Shown: positions 17,645-26,764 of the stretch, piece by piece | Layout: every line of letters starts with the position of its first letter | How positions within the stretch are numbered: the first letter of the stretch is position 1 | DNA from: Bizionia sp. M204 | GTDB lineage: Bacteria > Bacteroidota > Bacteroidia > Flavobacteriales > Flavobacteriaceae | Length of the DNA: 64,000 nt | Reading direction: 5' to 3' | NCBI RefSeq assembly: GCF_023205095.1 | Contig: NZ_CP046242.1 | Location: 1,353,001 to 1,417,000 of the forward strand | The notes under the pieces: generated by a model | Told to the model about the DNA's origin: nothing | Databases searched by the model: none | What the model saw: only the letters and a program-made list of their open reading frames with translations | Program-made: the position numbers and the translations under genes

Positions 17645-20446
17645 TTAATCTTCTATCTTAACTACAGATATTTCTTGGTTATAGGGTTTATTTCCTTTAG
17701 TTTCTAGGGCTCTCATAGCCTCTTCTACATAATCAAATTTTTGATAGTAAATAAAGTACTTACTCGAATTTACATCAAAAAAGAAATTAATGTTTGATTG
17801 TCCGGCAGCGATAGCTTTTTCTAAAAAGGCATCTCGTTCACTAACATTTTTATGCACGGCAACTATCATATAGTAACCGTTATCAACATTCTGAACACCT
17901 TTTAAAATTTGCACATTACTGCTCTGCTTCTCACCAGAATCAAAATCTTCTGCCGTTAAAGGAACCGTACTTAATGGGGTGCTGTTTTTAATTCTTTCAA
18001 GCGTCGCCATATCTTTATTATACCTATCCTTTTCATTATCGTATAGCGCACGTTTAATTCGACGTTTTCTTTCAATTTCTGTTGCTAATTTTATGGATTT
18101 TAATGTTGACACTAAACTAGCTCTGGTTCGTTCAGCTTCTGCTTGATCCGCTTTTAAACCACGAATAGTTTCTAAATAATATTTAGTGGTTTCATCATTT
18201 TTATTTGAACCTTTTTGGATGCGTTGTATATATAGATTTTCTAAATTCTTAATATCTTCGTTACGCTTATTTATTATAATATCTAAATCCGATTTTATAG
18301 CTTCCATTGCTCTGTTTTCCGCTGAAATACTCTTAAATGGTTTAGGTTCCATATAAATTCCTTGTTCACTTAAATCATTTTCTTCTTTAAGATCTTTCAG
18401 ATCCTTATTTTTAGAAATAACAACTTCGTTTAATCGCACTAATAAAATTTCTTGTTCTTTTTCAGAGTCTTTTGTTGACTCGGTAATTGCGTACATGGAT
18501 TTAGCTAAATCATCTTTTTGAGTTATAGCAACATCCGTTTCTATGACCCGTGATTGCGCTGCTTGTGCTTGAGCGGTTGCTTCAGCTGCTAATCTTGCTT
18601 CCTCGGCTGCTTGTGCTTGAGCCTTTGCTTCGGCTGCTAATCTTGCTTCCTCGGCTGCTTGTGCTTGAGCCGCTGCTTCGGCTGCTAATTTTGCTTCCTC
18701 GGCTGCTTGTGCTTGAGCGGTTGCTTCGGCTGCTAATCTTGCTTCTTCTGCTGCTTGTGCTTGGGCTGCTGCTTCGGCTGTTAATCTTGCTTCCTCGGCT
18801 GCTTGTGCTTCGGCTGCTGCTTCGGCCGCTAATCTTGCTTCTTCTGCTGCTTGTGCTTGAGCCGTTGCTTCGGCTGCTAATCTTGCTTCTTCTGCTGCTT
18901 GTGCTTGGGCTGCGGCTTCGGCCGCTAATCTTGCTTCTTCTGCTGCTTGGGCTTGAGCCGTTGCTTCGGCTGCTAATCTTGCTTCTTCTGCTGCTTGCGC
19001 TTGAGCCGCTGCTTCGGCTGCTAATCTTACTTCTTCTGCTGCTTGCGCTTGAGCGGTTGCTTCAGCTGCTAATCTTGCTTCTTCTGCCGCTTGTTCTTGA
19101 GCCGTTGCTTCAGCTGCTAATCTTGCTTCTTCTGCTGCTTGCGCTTGAGCGGTTGCTTCAGCTGCTAATCTTGCTTCTTCAGCTGCTTGCGCTTGAGCGG
19201 TTGCTTCGGCCGCTAATCTTGCTTCCTCGGCCGCTTGTTCTTGAGCCGTTGCTTCGGCTGCTTGCGTTTGGTTTTCGTCTTCGACTTGAGATTCTGCCAA
19301 AGCCGCAGCTTTCGCTTCGCGTTCTATTCTAGCTTCTTCTTTTGCTTCTTCACGTGCAAGAGCTCTAGCTTCTATAGCTAATCTTTTTTCTTCTAATTCC
19401 AAAGCTTTTTGTTCTGCTAGTTCCGCTTTAGCATCAGCATCTAATTTGGATGTACTACTAGCCGAAGCAAGTGTACGTTTTTTCTGTTTTTTAATAAGGA
19501 GTGCTTGTTCTCTATCGTCACCACTATATTTAAATCGATTTCTCGTATTAAATTTATAAGCCAAGGTCAATTCATGGGATGAACCAAAGGTTGATAAATC
19601 GCCCATAGCCTTTTCGTAATTATATTCTATAGAAATTTGTTCCGTAATATTCATACCAACACCTCCCATTACGCCATAAACGGTATTATAGCCCAGCTGC
19701 GCCCATATCCCTTTTGGAACCATTAACATAGCAACACCTGAGAAAATAGTTTGATCTGTTTTGAATTCGGATTTAACTAAAGCTGAAAATTTACTTTCAT
19801 CAAAGAAACCGCGACTATACATATAACCTGTATACATAACATGCGCCTGAATGCTACGTTGTGGATCTTCTTTTAGTAATTCGGAAGATTTTAAATTATA
19901 TTGTACTAAGTTATTTACAGACACACCTAGATCAAAAAATACCAATCCGTAATTAATTCCGGGACTGACGGTAAAAATTGAATTTTTAGAAATATTATCT
20001 AATGAAGGGTCTGGTTCGTTTAAAACAACGCTTCCTTCATTTATACTACTGGTATAAAAACCAAGATTCAATCCAAAAGTTAAATTACTATCTGTTTGAA
20101 GCTGGGCATTATAGGCCAAGTTAACAATACCTCCAAAGGTTGTTAATACACCATGATTTTGTTGAAATAAACCAACACCTACTCCCATGTTTTCACTATA
20201 ACGTCCTGAATAATTTACTAAATACGTTACGGGTGCATCTTCAAATTGAATCCACTCTCTTTTATTGGTTATATTGATATACGTGTTTTGTTCTCTTACA
20301 AAACTAAAGGTTGGATTGGTTAAATATCTATTAAACTTTAAGGAACTTCTTACAGGAATAGCTAACGACACAACACCGTCCTCTTGAGAGAAAGAAAGTT
20401 GTGTTGAACACACGGTTAAAGCTATTATTAGTAAAAATGCTCTCAT
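17645..20446 (-). CDS. sprD: SprD-like protein: PorP/SprF domain, Ala/Glu coiled-coil repeat and SPOR-like tail
   Basis: After a signal peptide (to about residue 20) the first 310 residues resemble a PorP/SprF outer-membrane barrel (FNRYLTNPTFSFVRE, MGVGVGLFQQNHG). Residues 330-400 are charged helix. From 407 to 630 come 14 copies of a 16-residue unit, EEARLAAEATAQAQAA, a long predicted coiled coil. A further helical part reaches about 860, and the end (YYMIVAVHKNVSERDAF, FFFDVNSSKYFIYYQKF) looks like a SPOR-type domain, which in other proteins binds peptidoglycan. This suggests a tether from the outer membrane into the periplasm. Gene order matches sprD of F. johnsoniae, which supports SprB-dependent gliding. 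Its start codon directly follows the sprC stop. Confidence 0.78.
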   Translation of the reverse strand: MRAFLLIIALTVCSTQLSFSQEDGVVSLAIPVRSSLKFNRYLTNPTFSFVREQNTYINITNKREWIQFEDAPVTYLVNYSGRYSENMGVGVGLFQQNHGVLTTFGGIVNLAYNAQLQTDSNLTFGLNLGFYTSSINEGSVVLNEPDPSLDNISKNSIFTVSPGINYGLVFFDLGVSVNNLVQYNLKSSELLKEDPQRSIQAHVMYTGYMYSRGFFDESKFSALVKSEFKTDQTIFSGVAMLMVPKGIWAQLGYNTVYGVMGGVGMNITEQISIEYNYEKAMGDLSTFGSSHELTLAYKFNTRNRFKYSGDDREQALLIKKQKKRTLASASSTSKLDADAKAELAEQKALELEEKRLAIEARALAREEAKEEARIEREAKAAALAESQVEDENQTQAAEATAQEQAAEEARLAAEATAQAQAAEEARLAAEATAQAQAAEEARLAAEATAQEQAAEEARLAAEATAQAQAAEEVRLAAEAAAQAQAAEEARLAAEATAQAQAAEEARLAAEAAAQAQAAEEARLAAEATAQAQAAEEARLAAEAAAEAQAAEEARLTAEAAAQAQAAEEARLAAEATAQAQAAEEAKLAAEAAAQAQAAEEARLAAEAKAQAQAAEEARLAAEATAQAQAAQSRVIETDVAITQKDDLAKSMYAITESTKDSEKEQEILLVRLNEVVISKNKDLKDLKEENDLSEQGIYMEPKPFKSISAENRAMEAIKSDLDIIINKRNEDIKNLENLYIQRIQKGSNKNDETTKYYLETIRGLKADQAEAERTRASLVSTLKSIKLATEIERKRRIKRALYDNEKDRYNKDMATLERIKNSTPLSTVPLTAEDFDSGEKQSSNVQILKGVQNVDNGYYMIVAVHKNVSERDAFLEKAIAAGQSNINFFFDVNSSKYFIYYQKFDYVEEAMRALETKGNKPYNQEISVVKIED
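18557..19228 (-). repeat. 14 tandem 48-bp repeats inside the sprD-like gene
   Basis: Fourteen direct units of 48 bp, each coding for the 16-residue unit EEARLAAEATAQAQAA with few changes, run without interruption. A partial unit extends to about 19261. Variation is limited to T/A/K at position 10, Q/E at positions 12 or 13 and single A/V, R/K or A/T swaps, so the array keeps length and helix phase. Copy number is likely to vary between strains. Confidence 0.95.
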
Positions 20447-21907
20447 TTATTTTATAATGGTTATTGAACCTTTTTTTGTTTTATTATCTGTTGTGGTAAT
20501 CACGTAGTAATAAACAGGGTTTACACTATTAAAGTTAATTTCGTTTTCTGGCCAATTATTTTGATAATCGGTGGTTTTTAGAGAAACCTTTCCGTAGGAA
20601 TCCATTATGATTACTTCGGTATTTGTTCCACTTACATATTCGTTTGGAATAATCCATGTATCGTTGATGCCATCGCCGTTGGGACTTATAACATTTGGAA
20701 TTTTTTCAACACTAGGGAATGGATCTATAGGTGCTTCAATTACAAATGAAAATTCATTGGAAACTAGACAACCTGTTGTTTGGCTAATAACAACTTGGTA
20801 ATCACCATATTCTGATGCATCATAGGTGTTTCCATTGGCACCAGGAATAAGGGTATTATTTAAAAACCACTGATATTCTGGACTATTAGCAGAGCTTGTA
20901 ACTTCTACATATAATGTATCATTAGCATCCATCACGTTTATCTCGTCCACATTAATACTACTTGTAAAGCCGTCACTTTCTAAATCAATAAATGCAGTTG
21001 TTGTACAGCTCCCTAAATCAATACTTACAGAATACGTTCCAGACGATGTCGTTTCAAAAGTTTGATTAGTTGCTCCAGAAATAACTTCGCCATCTAAAAA
21101 CCACTGGTAACCATTCCCTTCAGTTGTAGTTAAAGTGGTTGGTCCGCCACTTGGGCAAAACGGATTTCCTAAACTGGAAATAACCGCCATTGTTGAGCCC
21201 GATGTAGATTCTGAAACTGTTACGCGATTAGAATAGGAATCTGAAGTACATGTCCCATAATTAGTTTCCACAAAATATGTTCCCGGTGAACTAACGGTTA
21301 AAGTTTCACCATCTGCCACAAAAACGGAAGTTGAAGGACCTGTTGTTCTGTACCATTTATAGGTTAGTGATGGATAATTTAATGGGGAATCGTTTATTCC
21401 AGTTCCAGGGTTATCTATTGTTAAAACATAACTTCCTCCAGCGCAATAAGTTGCTATTGGAATTAAATTATTGATTGAAAACGGTGTGTCTTGAATTTTG
21501 TAATAGGCGGCAAATGTTGATGATCCAGAGCTTGTAGCAGCCGGTGCAGTACTTTTAACGCGCAACCTATATGATTCACCTGATGTAATAGTTGGCAAAC
21601 CAAAGCTTAAAGTTGCGGGTGAAGTTGTAATGGCTCCTGCTGTTGAAGTAGCCACAGTTGTGGCACTAGCAAAACTACCAGTTGCATCAGATAGCTCAAT
21701 TATAAATTGATTAGACGGATTTAATCCTGCTTCTGGAGAAAAACTAAAGGTAACATTAAACGTATTAAAAGATTCATTTGCACAAGCTTGGGTAAATCCA
21801 ATATTTGGAACACCTATAGCTATCTGTGCCATTATGTTCTGACTTATGGTTAGAACAAAAAAACACATTACAAAAAAGGAATTTTTTACAAAAGTAGTTT
21901 TATCCAT
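20447..21907 (-). CDS. sprC: SprC-like secreted protein with Ig-like domains and type B sorting domain
   Basis: The 486-residue product begins with a signal peptide ending near QNIMAQ (about residue 28). The middle consists of Ig/PKD-like beta domains, with YKWYRTTGPSTSV, YQWFLDGEVISGATNQTF and YQWFLNNTLIPGANGNTY. It ends with a gliding-type C-terminal domain (NVISPNGDGINDTWIIPNEY, IMDSYGKV) that directs export through the type IX system. In F. johnsoniae sprC precedes sprD and sprB in one operon and its loss reduces spreading. The stop codon touches the ATG of the sprD-like gene, so translation is probably coupled. The exact function is not known. Confidence 0.8.
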   Translation of the reverse strand: MDKTTFVKNSFFVMCFFVLTISQNIMAQIAIGVPNIGFTQACANESFNTFNVTFSFSPEAGLNPSNQFIIELSDATGSFASATTVATSTAGAITTSPATLSFGLPTITSGESYRLRVKSTAPAATSSGSSTFAAYYKIQDTPFSINNLIPIATYCAGGSYVLTIDNPGTGINDSPLNYPSLTYKWYRTTGPSTSVFVADGETLTVSSPGTYFVETNYGTCTSDSYSNRVTVSESTSGSTMAVISSLGNPFCPSGGPTTLTTTEGNGYQWFLDGEVISGATNQTFETTSSGTYSVSIDLGSCTTTAFIDLESDGFTSSINVDEINVMDANDTLYVEVTSSANSPEYQWFLNNTLIPGANGNTYDASEYGDYQVVISQTTGCLVSNEFSFVIEAPIDPFPSVEKIPNVISPNGDGINDTWIIPNEYVSGTNTEVIIMDSYGKVSLKTTDYQNNWPENEINFNSVNPVYYYVITTTDNKTKKGSITIIK

Positions 21908-22005
21908 ACGCTTTATTTATTGGTAGTCGGTACAAAAACAATGATTTATATAACACTGTGTTTGCACGTTTAAGGGGCTTAAAATAATTTAGGATTAATA
22001 AAAAT

Positions 22006-22025
22006 GAACCTTCTAAAGAAGATTC
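22006..22025 (-). terminator. Weak hairpin between the beta-helix gene and sprC
   Basis: On the minus strand GAATCTTCT and AGAAGGTTC can form a 9-bp stem with one G-T pair, followed by ATTTTTATT. It may be a partial terminator or attenuator setting the ratio of the first gene to the rest of the spr locus. The loop is very small, so the call is weak. Confidence 0.3.
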
Positions 22026-22042
22026 ATAAATAAACTAAATTT

Positions 22043-23344
22043 CTAATCATCATTGGATGCTATAATTTTATTTATTCGCAGTCTAAAATCTGGCCTTCTA
22101 GAATTTTGTAAATCAATAAAGGTTTCAGAATCCAATCCTTTTGAATACACATTAAAGAAACTGCTATTTCCATACCAACTCTCTAAATCTTCATTATTAG
22201 ATTTATATTCCGTGAAAATATTTCCATTACAGTTATTGAAATACATTTCAGTAAATTTTATCCTGTCTAACGTTTCACTGTTAATTTTCATCTTATTTGC
22301 TAAAAGCACAGCTGGATTAAATCCAGAGATGACACTTTTATTCATATCTAGTTCGGCCAACTCATCAATAAAAATAGCTTCTTTAACCAGGCCTAATTCG
22401 ATTTCAGATTTCAAGTTACTACTAGCGTTGATAAATGTTAGGTTTGTTGCAAGTACTGAAGTTTGCTTTTTAGAAAAATCGATTTCTGATTTATCATCTT
22501 TAAAGGATGCCACGTTTAGGCATCTAGATCCATCTGGACTAGAAACGTAAGATGATCTAACAGCTAATGAATTGTATAAATTACTTTGAGCTCCATAATT
22601 AAAGTTATAATCTATTTTTTCAGATTTATAAGATACAGCTTCACTTATATTAACTTGCCCGCCATACACATCGAAGGAATTACCCGCTGAAAAACTAACC
22701 ATAATATTTTCTAAAATAGTTTGGCTTCCCACACCTGCCAACAACAAGGCATTAAAATTCTCACCGCTCTTTAACTTTTTACCAGCATATTCAATTCGTA
22801 CATAGCGCAAAATACCGGAATTGCTTTCAGTATTTTCTCCTCCATAGCTAACATGGTCATAAGAGGCTGATTTAAAATCGTAATTTACGGAAGATCCATT
22901 ACCAAATTTATTAATTGGTGCATCGCCTAGAATAATGATTCCTCCCCAATCGCCTGCTTTTTTCACACTTCTATTAGAAGTAAAAACAATAGGATCGGTT
23001 TCCAAACCATCAGCAATTATTGTAGCACCTTTAGTAATAATTAAAGCACCACTGGATTTAAAGTCTCCTATTATAACTGTTCCAGGCTCAATAAATAAAG
23101 TGGCGTTATTGGTAACAAAAACATTACCTAATAACATGTAGGTGTTTTTTTTGCTAAGCTTTGTATCAGCTGAAATGGTTCCGGTTAAAATCTCGGTGGC
23201 TTCACCATATTCATTTAAATCTGGTTTAAATTCTGTCCAAGAATTTAACCAGTTATCAGTGCCAATAATACCTTTCTCTTGTTGGGAGTAGGAATTGGAA
23301 AACACTAATAAAAAAATGCATAAGAGTTGGGGCAAATTTTTCAT
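22043..23344 (-). CDS. Secreted parallel beta-helix protein at the head of the spr locus
   Basis: The 433-residue protein has a signal peptide (MKNLPQLLCIFLLVFSNSYS) and then short repeating strands with the pattern YMLLGNVFVTNNATLFIEPG and GALIITKGATIIADG, typical of right-handed beta-helix proteins. Similar surface proteins in Bacteroidota carry this 'IEPGTVI.G' core and a GDWGGIIILGDAPIN motif, both seen here. No type IX sorting domain is recognisable at the C-terminus, so its export route is unclear. It is the first gene after the promoter at 23393-23424, and 135 bp and a weak hairpin separate it from sprC. Its role in gliding is not known; the assignment is by position. Confidence 0.6.
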   Translation of the reverse strand: MKNLPQLLCIFLLVFSNSYSQQEKGIIGTDNWLNSWTEFKPDLNEYGEATEILTGTISADTKLSKKNTYMLLGNVFVTNNATLFIEPGTVIIGDFKSSGALIITKGATIIADGLETDPIVFTSNRSVKKAGDWGGIIILGDAPINKFGNGSSVNYDFKSASYDHVSYGGENTESNSGILRYVRIEYAGKKLKSGENFNALLLAGVGSQTILENIMVSFSAGNSFDVYGGQVNISEAVSYKSEKIDYNFNYGAQSNLYNSLAVRSSYVSSPDGSRCLNVASFKDDKSEIDFSKKQTSVLATNLTFINASSNLKSEIELGLVKEAIFIDELAELDMNKSVISGFNPAVLLANKMKINSETLDRIKFTEMYFNNCNGNIFTEYKSNNEDLESWYGNSSFFNVYSKGLDSETFIDLQNSRRPDFRLRINKIIASNDD

Positions 23345-23392
23345 AGTTAAAATAGTTATTTATTAATCATAAATATTCTTTTTATTATATAC

Positions 23393-23424
23393 CAAACATA
23401 TAAATAAATTCCACTAAACACAAA
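23393..23424 (-). promoter_or_regulatory. Candidate promoter of the spr locus
   Basis: On the minus strand the -7 box TATGTTTG (23393-23400) fits TAnnTTTG exactly. A -33 box TTTG (23421-23424) lies 20 bp upstream, within the spacing reported for Flavobacterium. The leader to the first start codon would be about 40 nt. Confidence 0.6.
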
Positions 23425-23619
23425 TAATAACGACAAAATGCACAAATGAACATGTTTTTGAAGTTTTTTCCTACAAATATGATACTGTTTTAAAAACTAA
23501 CATTTAATTATAATATAGTTATTGTCTAACAGAAAATTTGTTTGAGAAAATATGCGCTTAATTAGCTTTGCTTTGATAATAGCAATCTAGATTATAATAC
23601 CGCTTTAAAATAGCCTGTA

Positions 23620-24072
23620 TTAAAATCTATTATTTTCGCTATATATATGTAAAGATTTTAAAGTTTCTTCATAAAACAAAATCGCCGCTATTAAATTAGA
23701 TCTGTCGGAATAGGGTAGAATTTTATTCTGAAAATCCATAGTACTTAAAAAGTAATCCCTAGTAGCGTCTATTTGAGTATCTAAAGCAGTTCTATTGTCT
23801 TTCGTATCTGGAATACCAAAGGTAGACATGGTAACGCCAGGCTTTGTTGCAAATGCTATATAAGGTAGAATTTTGATAATAATTTCAATTCGCTCATTAT
23901 ACAGTCCTAACAAAACACCTTTTTGCATCTGCTCCAGTTCCTTTCTGTCATGGTATTTAGAAATACCAACATCTTGACTGATAATACTTTTAGGTGCATC
24001 CTTATTCTGGCCAGATGCAATGCCTGTCATCAATAGACAGGTTAAACAAAACAAAGTAATTTTAGATTTCAT
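23620..24072 (-). CDS. Small secreted protein of unknown function
   Basis: Start taken at ATG 24072 (MKSKITLFCLTCLLMTGIASGQ), which gives a clean signal peptide and 150 residues; an upstream in-frame ATG at 24111 would bury it. The mature part is mainly helical (LEQMQKGVLLGLYNERIEIII, NLIAAILFYEETLKSL) and has no motif I recognise. It stands alone, divergent from the DUF3108 gene at 24330, with a 275-bp gap to the spr locus. It is probably periplasmic. Confidence 0.6.
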   Translation of the reverse strand: MKSKITLFCLTCLLMTGIASGQNKDAPKSIISQDVGISKYHDRKELEQMQKGVLLGLYNERIEIIIKILPYIAFATKPGVTMSTFGIPDTKDNRTALDTQIDATRDYFLSTMDFQNKILPYSDRSNLIAAILFYEETLKSLHIYSENNRF

Positions 24073-24329
24073 GTTATAGGTTTTGGGGTTTAATATCACA
24101 AATTTATGCAATTAAACGAAAAAAACAAGCGTTTTGTCGATTATTTCATGTTTATCCACAATTATTTTTCGGCAATATTGAAATCAAAACGCTAACATTC
24201 AGATAATAATGTAATTATGAAAACTTTAACAATTAGGTTCTACCAAATCTGATTATACTTTTTTTCTAACATTTTACTTTCGGCACAATAAATGTTATTA
24301 CCTTCGTTATACTAAAAACTAAAAATTAT

Positions 24330-25109
24330 ATGTTTAAATATTTTTTCATTTTAAGTCTTTTTGTTGCGTCTGTCGGCTATTCACAAAATACAGCCATTTC
24401 AATGAACGAAAGCTTAAAGTTTACTGCAGCTTACAACATGTCTGGCATTATGACCGATTTAGCTGAAGTAACCATGGAGACTAGCCTTGTAAAGACATCA
24501 AAAGTTACGCTATTGCGTTTAAAAACAACAGCAACCACTTATAGCAAATGGGATAATTTTTTTAAAATTCGTGATTTATACGAAAGCTACGTAAGTCCTA
24601 AAACCTTAACACCTTATTTACATAAGCGTGATATTAACGAAGGTGGTTATTACAAAGCAATGCAGTATAAATTTAAAAATAAAACAAATACAGTTGAAAG
24701 CATCAAGAAAAAACGACGTGGTGATGGGACTATTTGGGAAGAAAAGAAAAGCATAAATATAGGTAGCTCCACCAATGATATTGTAACCACTATATACAAA
24801 ATGCGTAATTTAAATTTAGAGCAAGCAACAACAGGCAAAAGCTTTCCTTTAACTGTAATTTTTGATAATAAAGAATTTAAAATTTCAGTGGTGTATTTAG
24901 GAACCGAAACGATTAATACCGCCATTGGTAAAAAAACGTGTTACAAACTAGGAATTTCTGTTAACAATAGTTCGGTTTTAAAAGGCTCTAATGATAATTT
25001 ATTGTGGTTAACCGCGGATGCTAATAAAGTACCTGTTTACGCTAAATTTAAAATAGCCGTTGGTAATGGTGAATTAAAAATAAAATCTGCTACGGGATTA
25101 AAAAATTAA
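24330..25109 (+). CDS. DUF3108-type periplasmic protein
   Basis: The 259-residue protein starts with a signal peptide (MFKYFFILSLFVASVGYSQ). The body has a barrel-like beta pattern: LKFTAAYNMSGIMTDLAEVT, the block YESYVSPKTLTPYLHKRDIN, and TWLG-like strands such as ISVVYLGTETINTAIGKKTC. This is the arrangement of DUF3108, an outer-membrane-associated family of unknown function in Bacteroidota. Six bases separate it from the next gene, so the two likely share a transcript. Confidence 0.7.
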   Translation: MFKYFFILSLFVASVGYSQNTAISMNESLKFTAAYNMSGIMTDLAEVTMETSLVKTSKVTLLRLKTTATTYSKWDNFFKIRDLYESYVSPKTLTPYLHKRDINEGGYYKAMQYKFKNKTNTVESIKKKRRGDGTIWEEKKSINIGSSTNDIVTTIYKMRNLNLEQATTGKSFPLTVIFDNKEFKISVVYLGTETINTAIGKKTCYKLGISVNNSSVLKGSNDNLLWLTADANKVPVYAKFKIAVGNGELKIKSATGLKN

Positions 25110-25115
25110 AATAAC

Positions 25116-25529
25116 ATGAGAATACTAATTATAATTTTAAGTTTAATTTCAGCGGCTTTTGCTGTTATTCTATCCGTTTTACCAGTTTCAAACTTGGCAT
25201 TTATTCCTGCTATACTTGCACTTGTTTTGGGTTTAATTGGCTTCTATTTGTCCAATAAAAAAAACAAACCCAAACACACCATAAAACTGGCCTTCCTCCT
25301 AACTATTGTTGCTTTATCCATTTCTATTTACAAGGCTATTTTTGATACATCGGAAGTTGGTAATACAGAACAATTAGAACTTACAGAACAACAATCTGAA
25401 GAAGAAGCTATAGAGGTTTTAGAGGATTTGGATATCGAGGACATGGAAGATATCGATTTGGAAGATATCGATTTGGAAGGTGTTGAATTTGAAGATGTGG
25501 ATGAAGAAGATATTGACATAGAAATATAA
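25116..25529 (+). CDS. Small membrane protein with very acidic tail
   Basis: Of 137 residues, the first 70 form three hydrophobic segments (about 1-22, 24-43 and 55-70). Residues 80-137 are almost entirely Glu, Asp and Ile in a loose repeat (EDMEDIDLEDIDLEGVEFED). The tail would carry a strong negative charge and could bind cations or basic partners; nothing else can be said of its function. It follows the DUF3108 gene by 6 bp and ends just before a terminator. Confidence 0.65.
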   Translation: MRILIIILSLISAAFAVILSVLPVSNLAFIPAILALVLGLIGFYLSNKKNKPKHTIKLAFLLTIVALSISIYKAIFDTSEVGNTEQLELTEQQSEEEAIEVLEDLDIEDMEDIDLEDIDLEGVEFEDVDEEDIDIEI

Positions 25530-25553
25530 TTATTATAATTTCCCACAGTTTAG

Positions 25554-25585
25554 AAAGATAATACTTCGGTATTATCTTTTTTTTT
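25554..25585 (+). terminator. Rho-independent terminator after the DUF3108 pair
   Basis: An 11-bp perfect stem (AAAGATAATAC at 25554-25564, complement at 25569-25579) has a TTCG loop, which is extra stable. A T-run follows to 25585. It ends the 24330-25529 transcript 28 bp before the next gene. Confidence 0.9.
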
Positions 25586-25613
25586 GTTTTATTTATAGGC
25601 TAAATAGCTATAA

Positions 25614-26651
25614 ATGAAAGGATTTGTTATTGCTTCGGCACTTACATTAGTTGGCTCTTGTGCCACAACTCGTTATTCAACTAAAATTGAAAACATAAAA
25701 AACAATATTCAACTTACGGATAGTGCTACAGTAATGCGCTTTGCCAATACAATAACCGCTAACGAATTAAAAACGCATCTTATAGCTTATGCTTCCAATG
25801 ATTTTCAAGGACGAAAAACAGGAGAACTTGGACAGAAAAAAGCAGCCAATTTTCTGAAAGAATACTACCAATCTCAAAACATTTATTCGCCAATAAAAGA
25901 TTCTTTATATTATCAAGAGATTTCAAAGGCTTTTTTACCGGACAACATCAAATCCACAGAAAATGTTTTGGCCTACATCAAAGGCTCCGAAAAGCCTGAT
26001 GAAGTTGTTATTATTTCTGCACATTTGGACCATTTAGGAATTGAAGATGATCAGATTTTTAATGGAGCTGATGATAATGGGTCTGGAACAACAGCTTTAA
26101 TGGAAATGGCCCAAGCTTTCCAATTAGCAGCACTGGAAGGTTTTATGCCAAAACGCAGCATTTTATTTTTACATCTAACTGGCGAAGAGCTAGGTTTATA
26201 TGGCTCAAGATACTATATAGAGAATCCTATTTTTGACTTAAACAAAACCATGGTCGATTTAAATATTGATATGATTGGTCGTATAGATAAAAAACATGAG
26301 GACAATCCCAACTATCTCTATGTAATTGGCGCAGACAGAATTAGTAAAGAGCTTCATTTTATTTCTGAAAAAATAAATGACACCTATTTCCATTTAGATT
26401 TAGACTATACCTACAATGATGAAGATGACCATAACCGTTATTATTATAGGTCTGACCATTATAAATTTGCTCAAGAAAATATTCCAGTCATATTTTATTT
26501 CAATGGTGAGCATGACGATTATCATCAAGCTACAGATACACCAGATAAAATTGAATATGATTTATTGGCTACACGCGCACGACTCATATTTAGTACGGCA
26601 TGGTATTTAGCTAATAAAGAACATAAATTAATTCATAACGAGGATATTTAA
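25614..26651 (+). CDS. M28 family metallopeptidase lipoprotein (short form)
   Basis: The 345-residue product has a lipoprotein signal with the lipobox LVGSC (Cys16), so it should be anchored in a membrane. The peptidase part shows the two-zinc M28 pattern: SAHLDHLG, the metal-bridging GADDNGSGT, TGEELGLYGSRYY with the catalytic glutamate pair, NIDMIGR and a final YRSDHYKFA histidine. These enzymes remove N-terminal amino acids from peptides. Compared with its neighbour at 26765 it lacks the inserted PA domain between the N-terminal helix region and the catalytic domain. The two genes are clear paralogues in tandem. Confidence 0.88.
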   Translation: MKGFVIASALTLVGSCATTRYSTKIENIKNNIQLTDSATVMRFANTITANELKTHLIAYASNDFQGRKTGELGQKKAANFLKEYYQSQNIYSPIKDSLYYQEISKAFLPDNIKSTENVLAYIKGSEKPDEVVIISAHLDHLGIEDDQIFNGADDNGSGTTALMEMAQAFQLAALEGFMPKRSILFLHLTGEELGLYGSRYYIENPIFDLNKTMVDLNIDMIGRIDKKHEDNPNYLYVIGADRISKELHFISEKINDTYFHLDLDYTYNDEDDHNRYYYRSDHYKFAQENIPVIFYFNGEHDDYHQATDTPDKIEYDLLATRARLIFSTAWYLANKEHKLIHNEDI

Positions 26652-26764
26652 TAGCTTGTTAAAGTTTGTTAAATGTAAATGCGCATTTCTTTGAAATGAA
26701 AGGTTATTTCGTAATATTGTCTTTAACACAAAAGTTATTTATTAACATCACTTACTTATAATTT

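Noticed and set aside
18550-19332. Long plus-strand open frame of 260 residues, rich in Leu and Arg
   Set aside because: It is the mirror of the 48-bp repeats of the sprD-like gene. The composition follows from the repeat, and there is no signal or domain.
22053-22550. Plus-strand frame of 165 residues opposite the beta-helix gene
   Set aside because: It is antisense to a well supported secreted protein with signal peptide and repeats, so it is a shadow.
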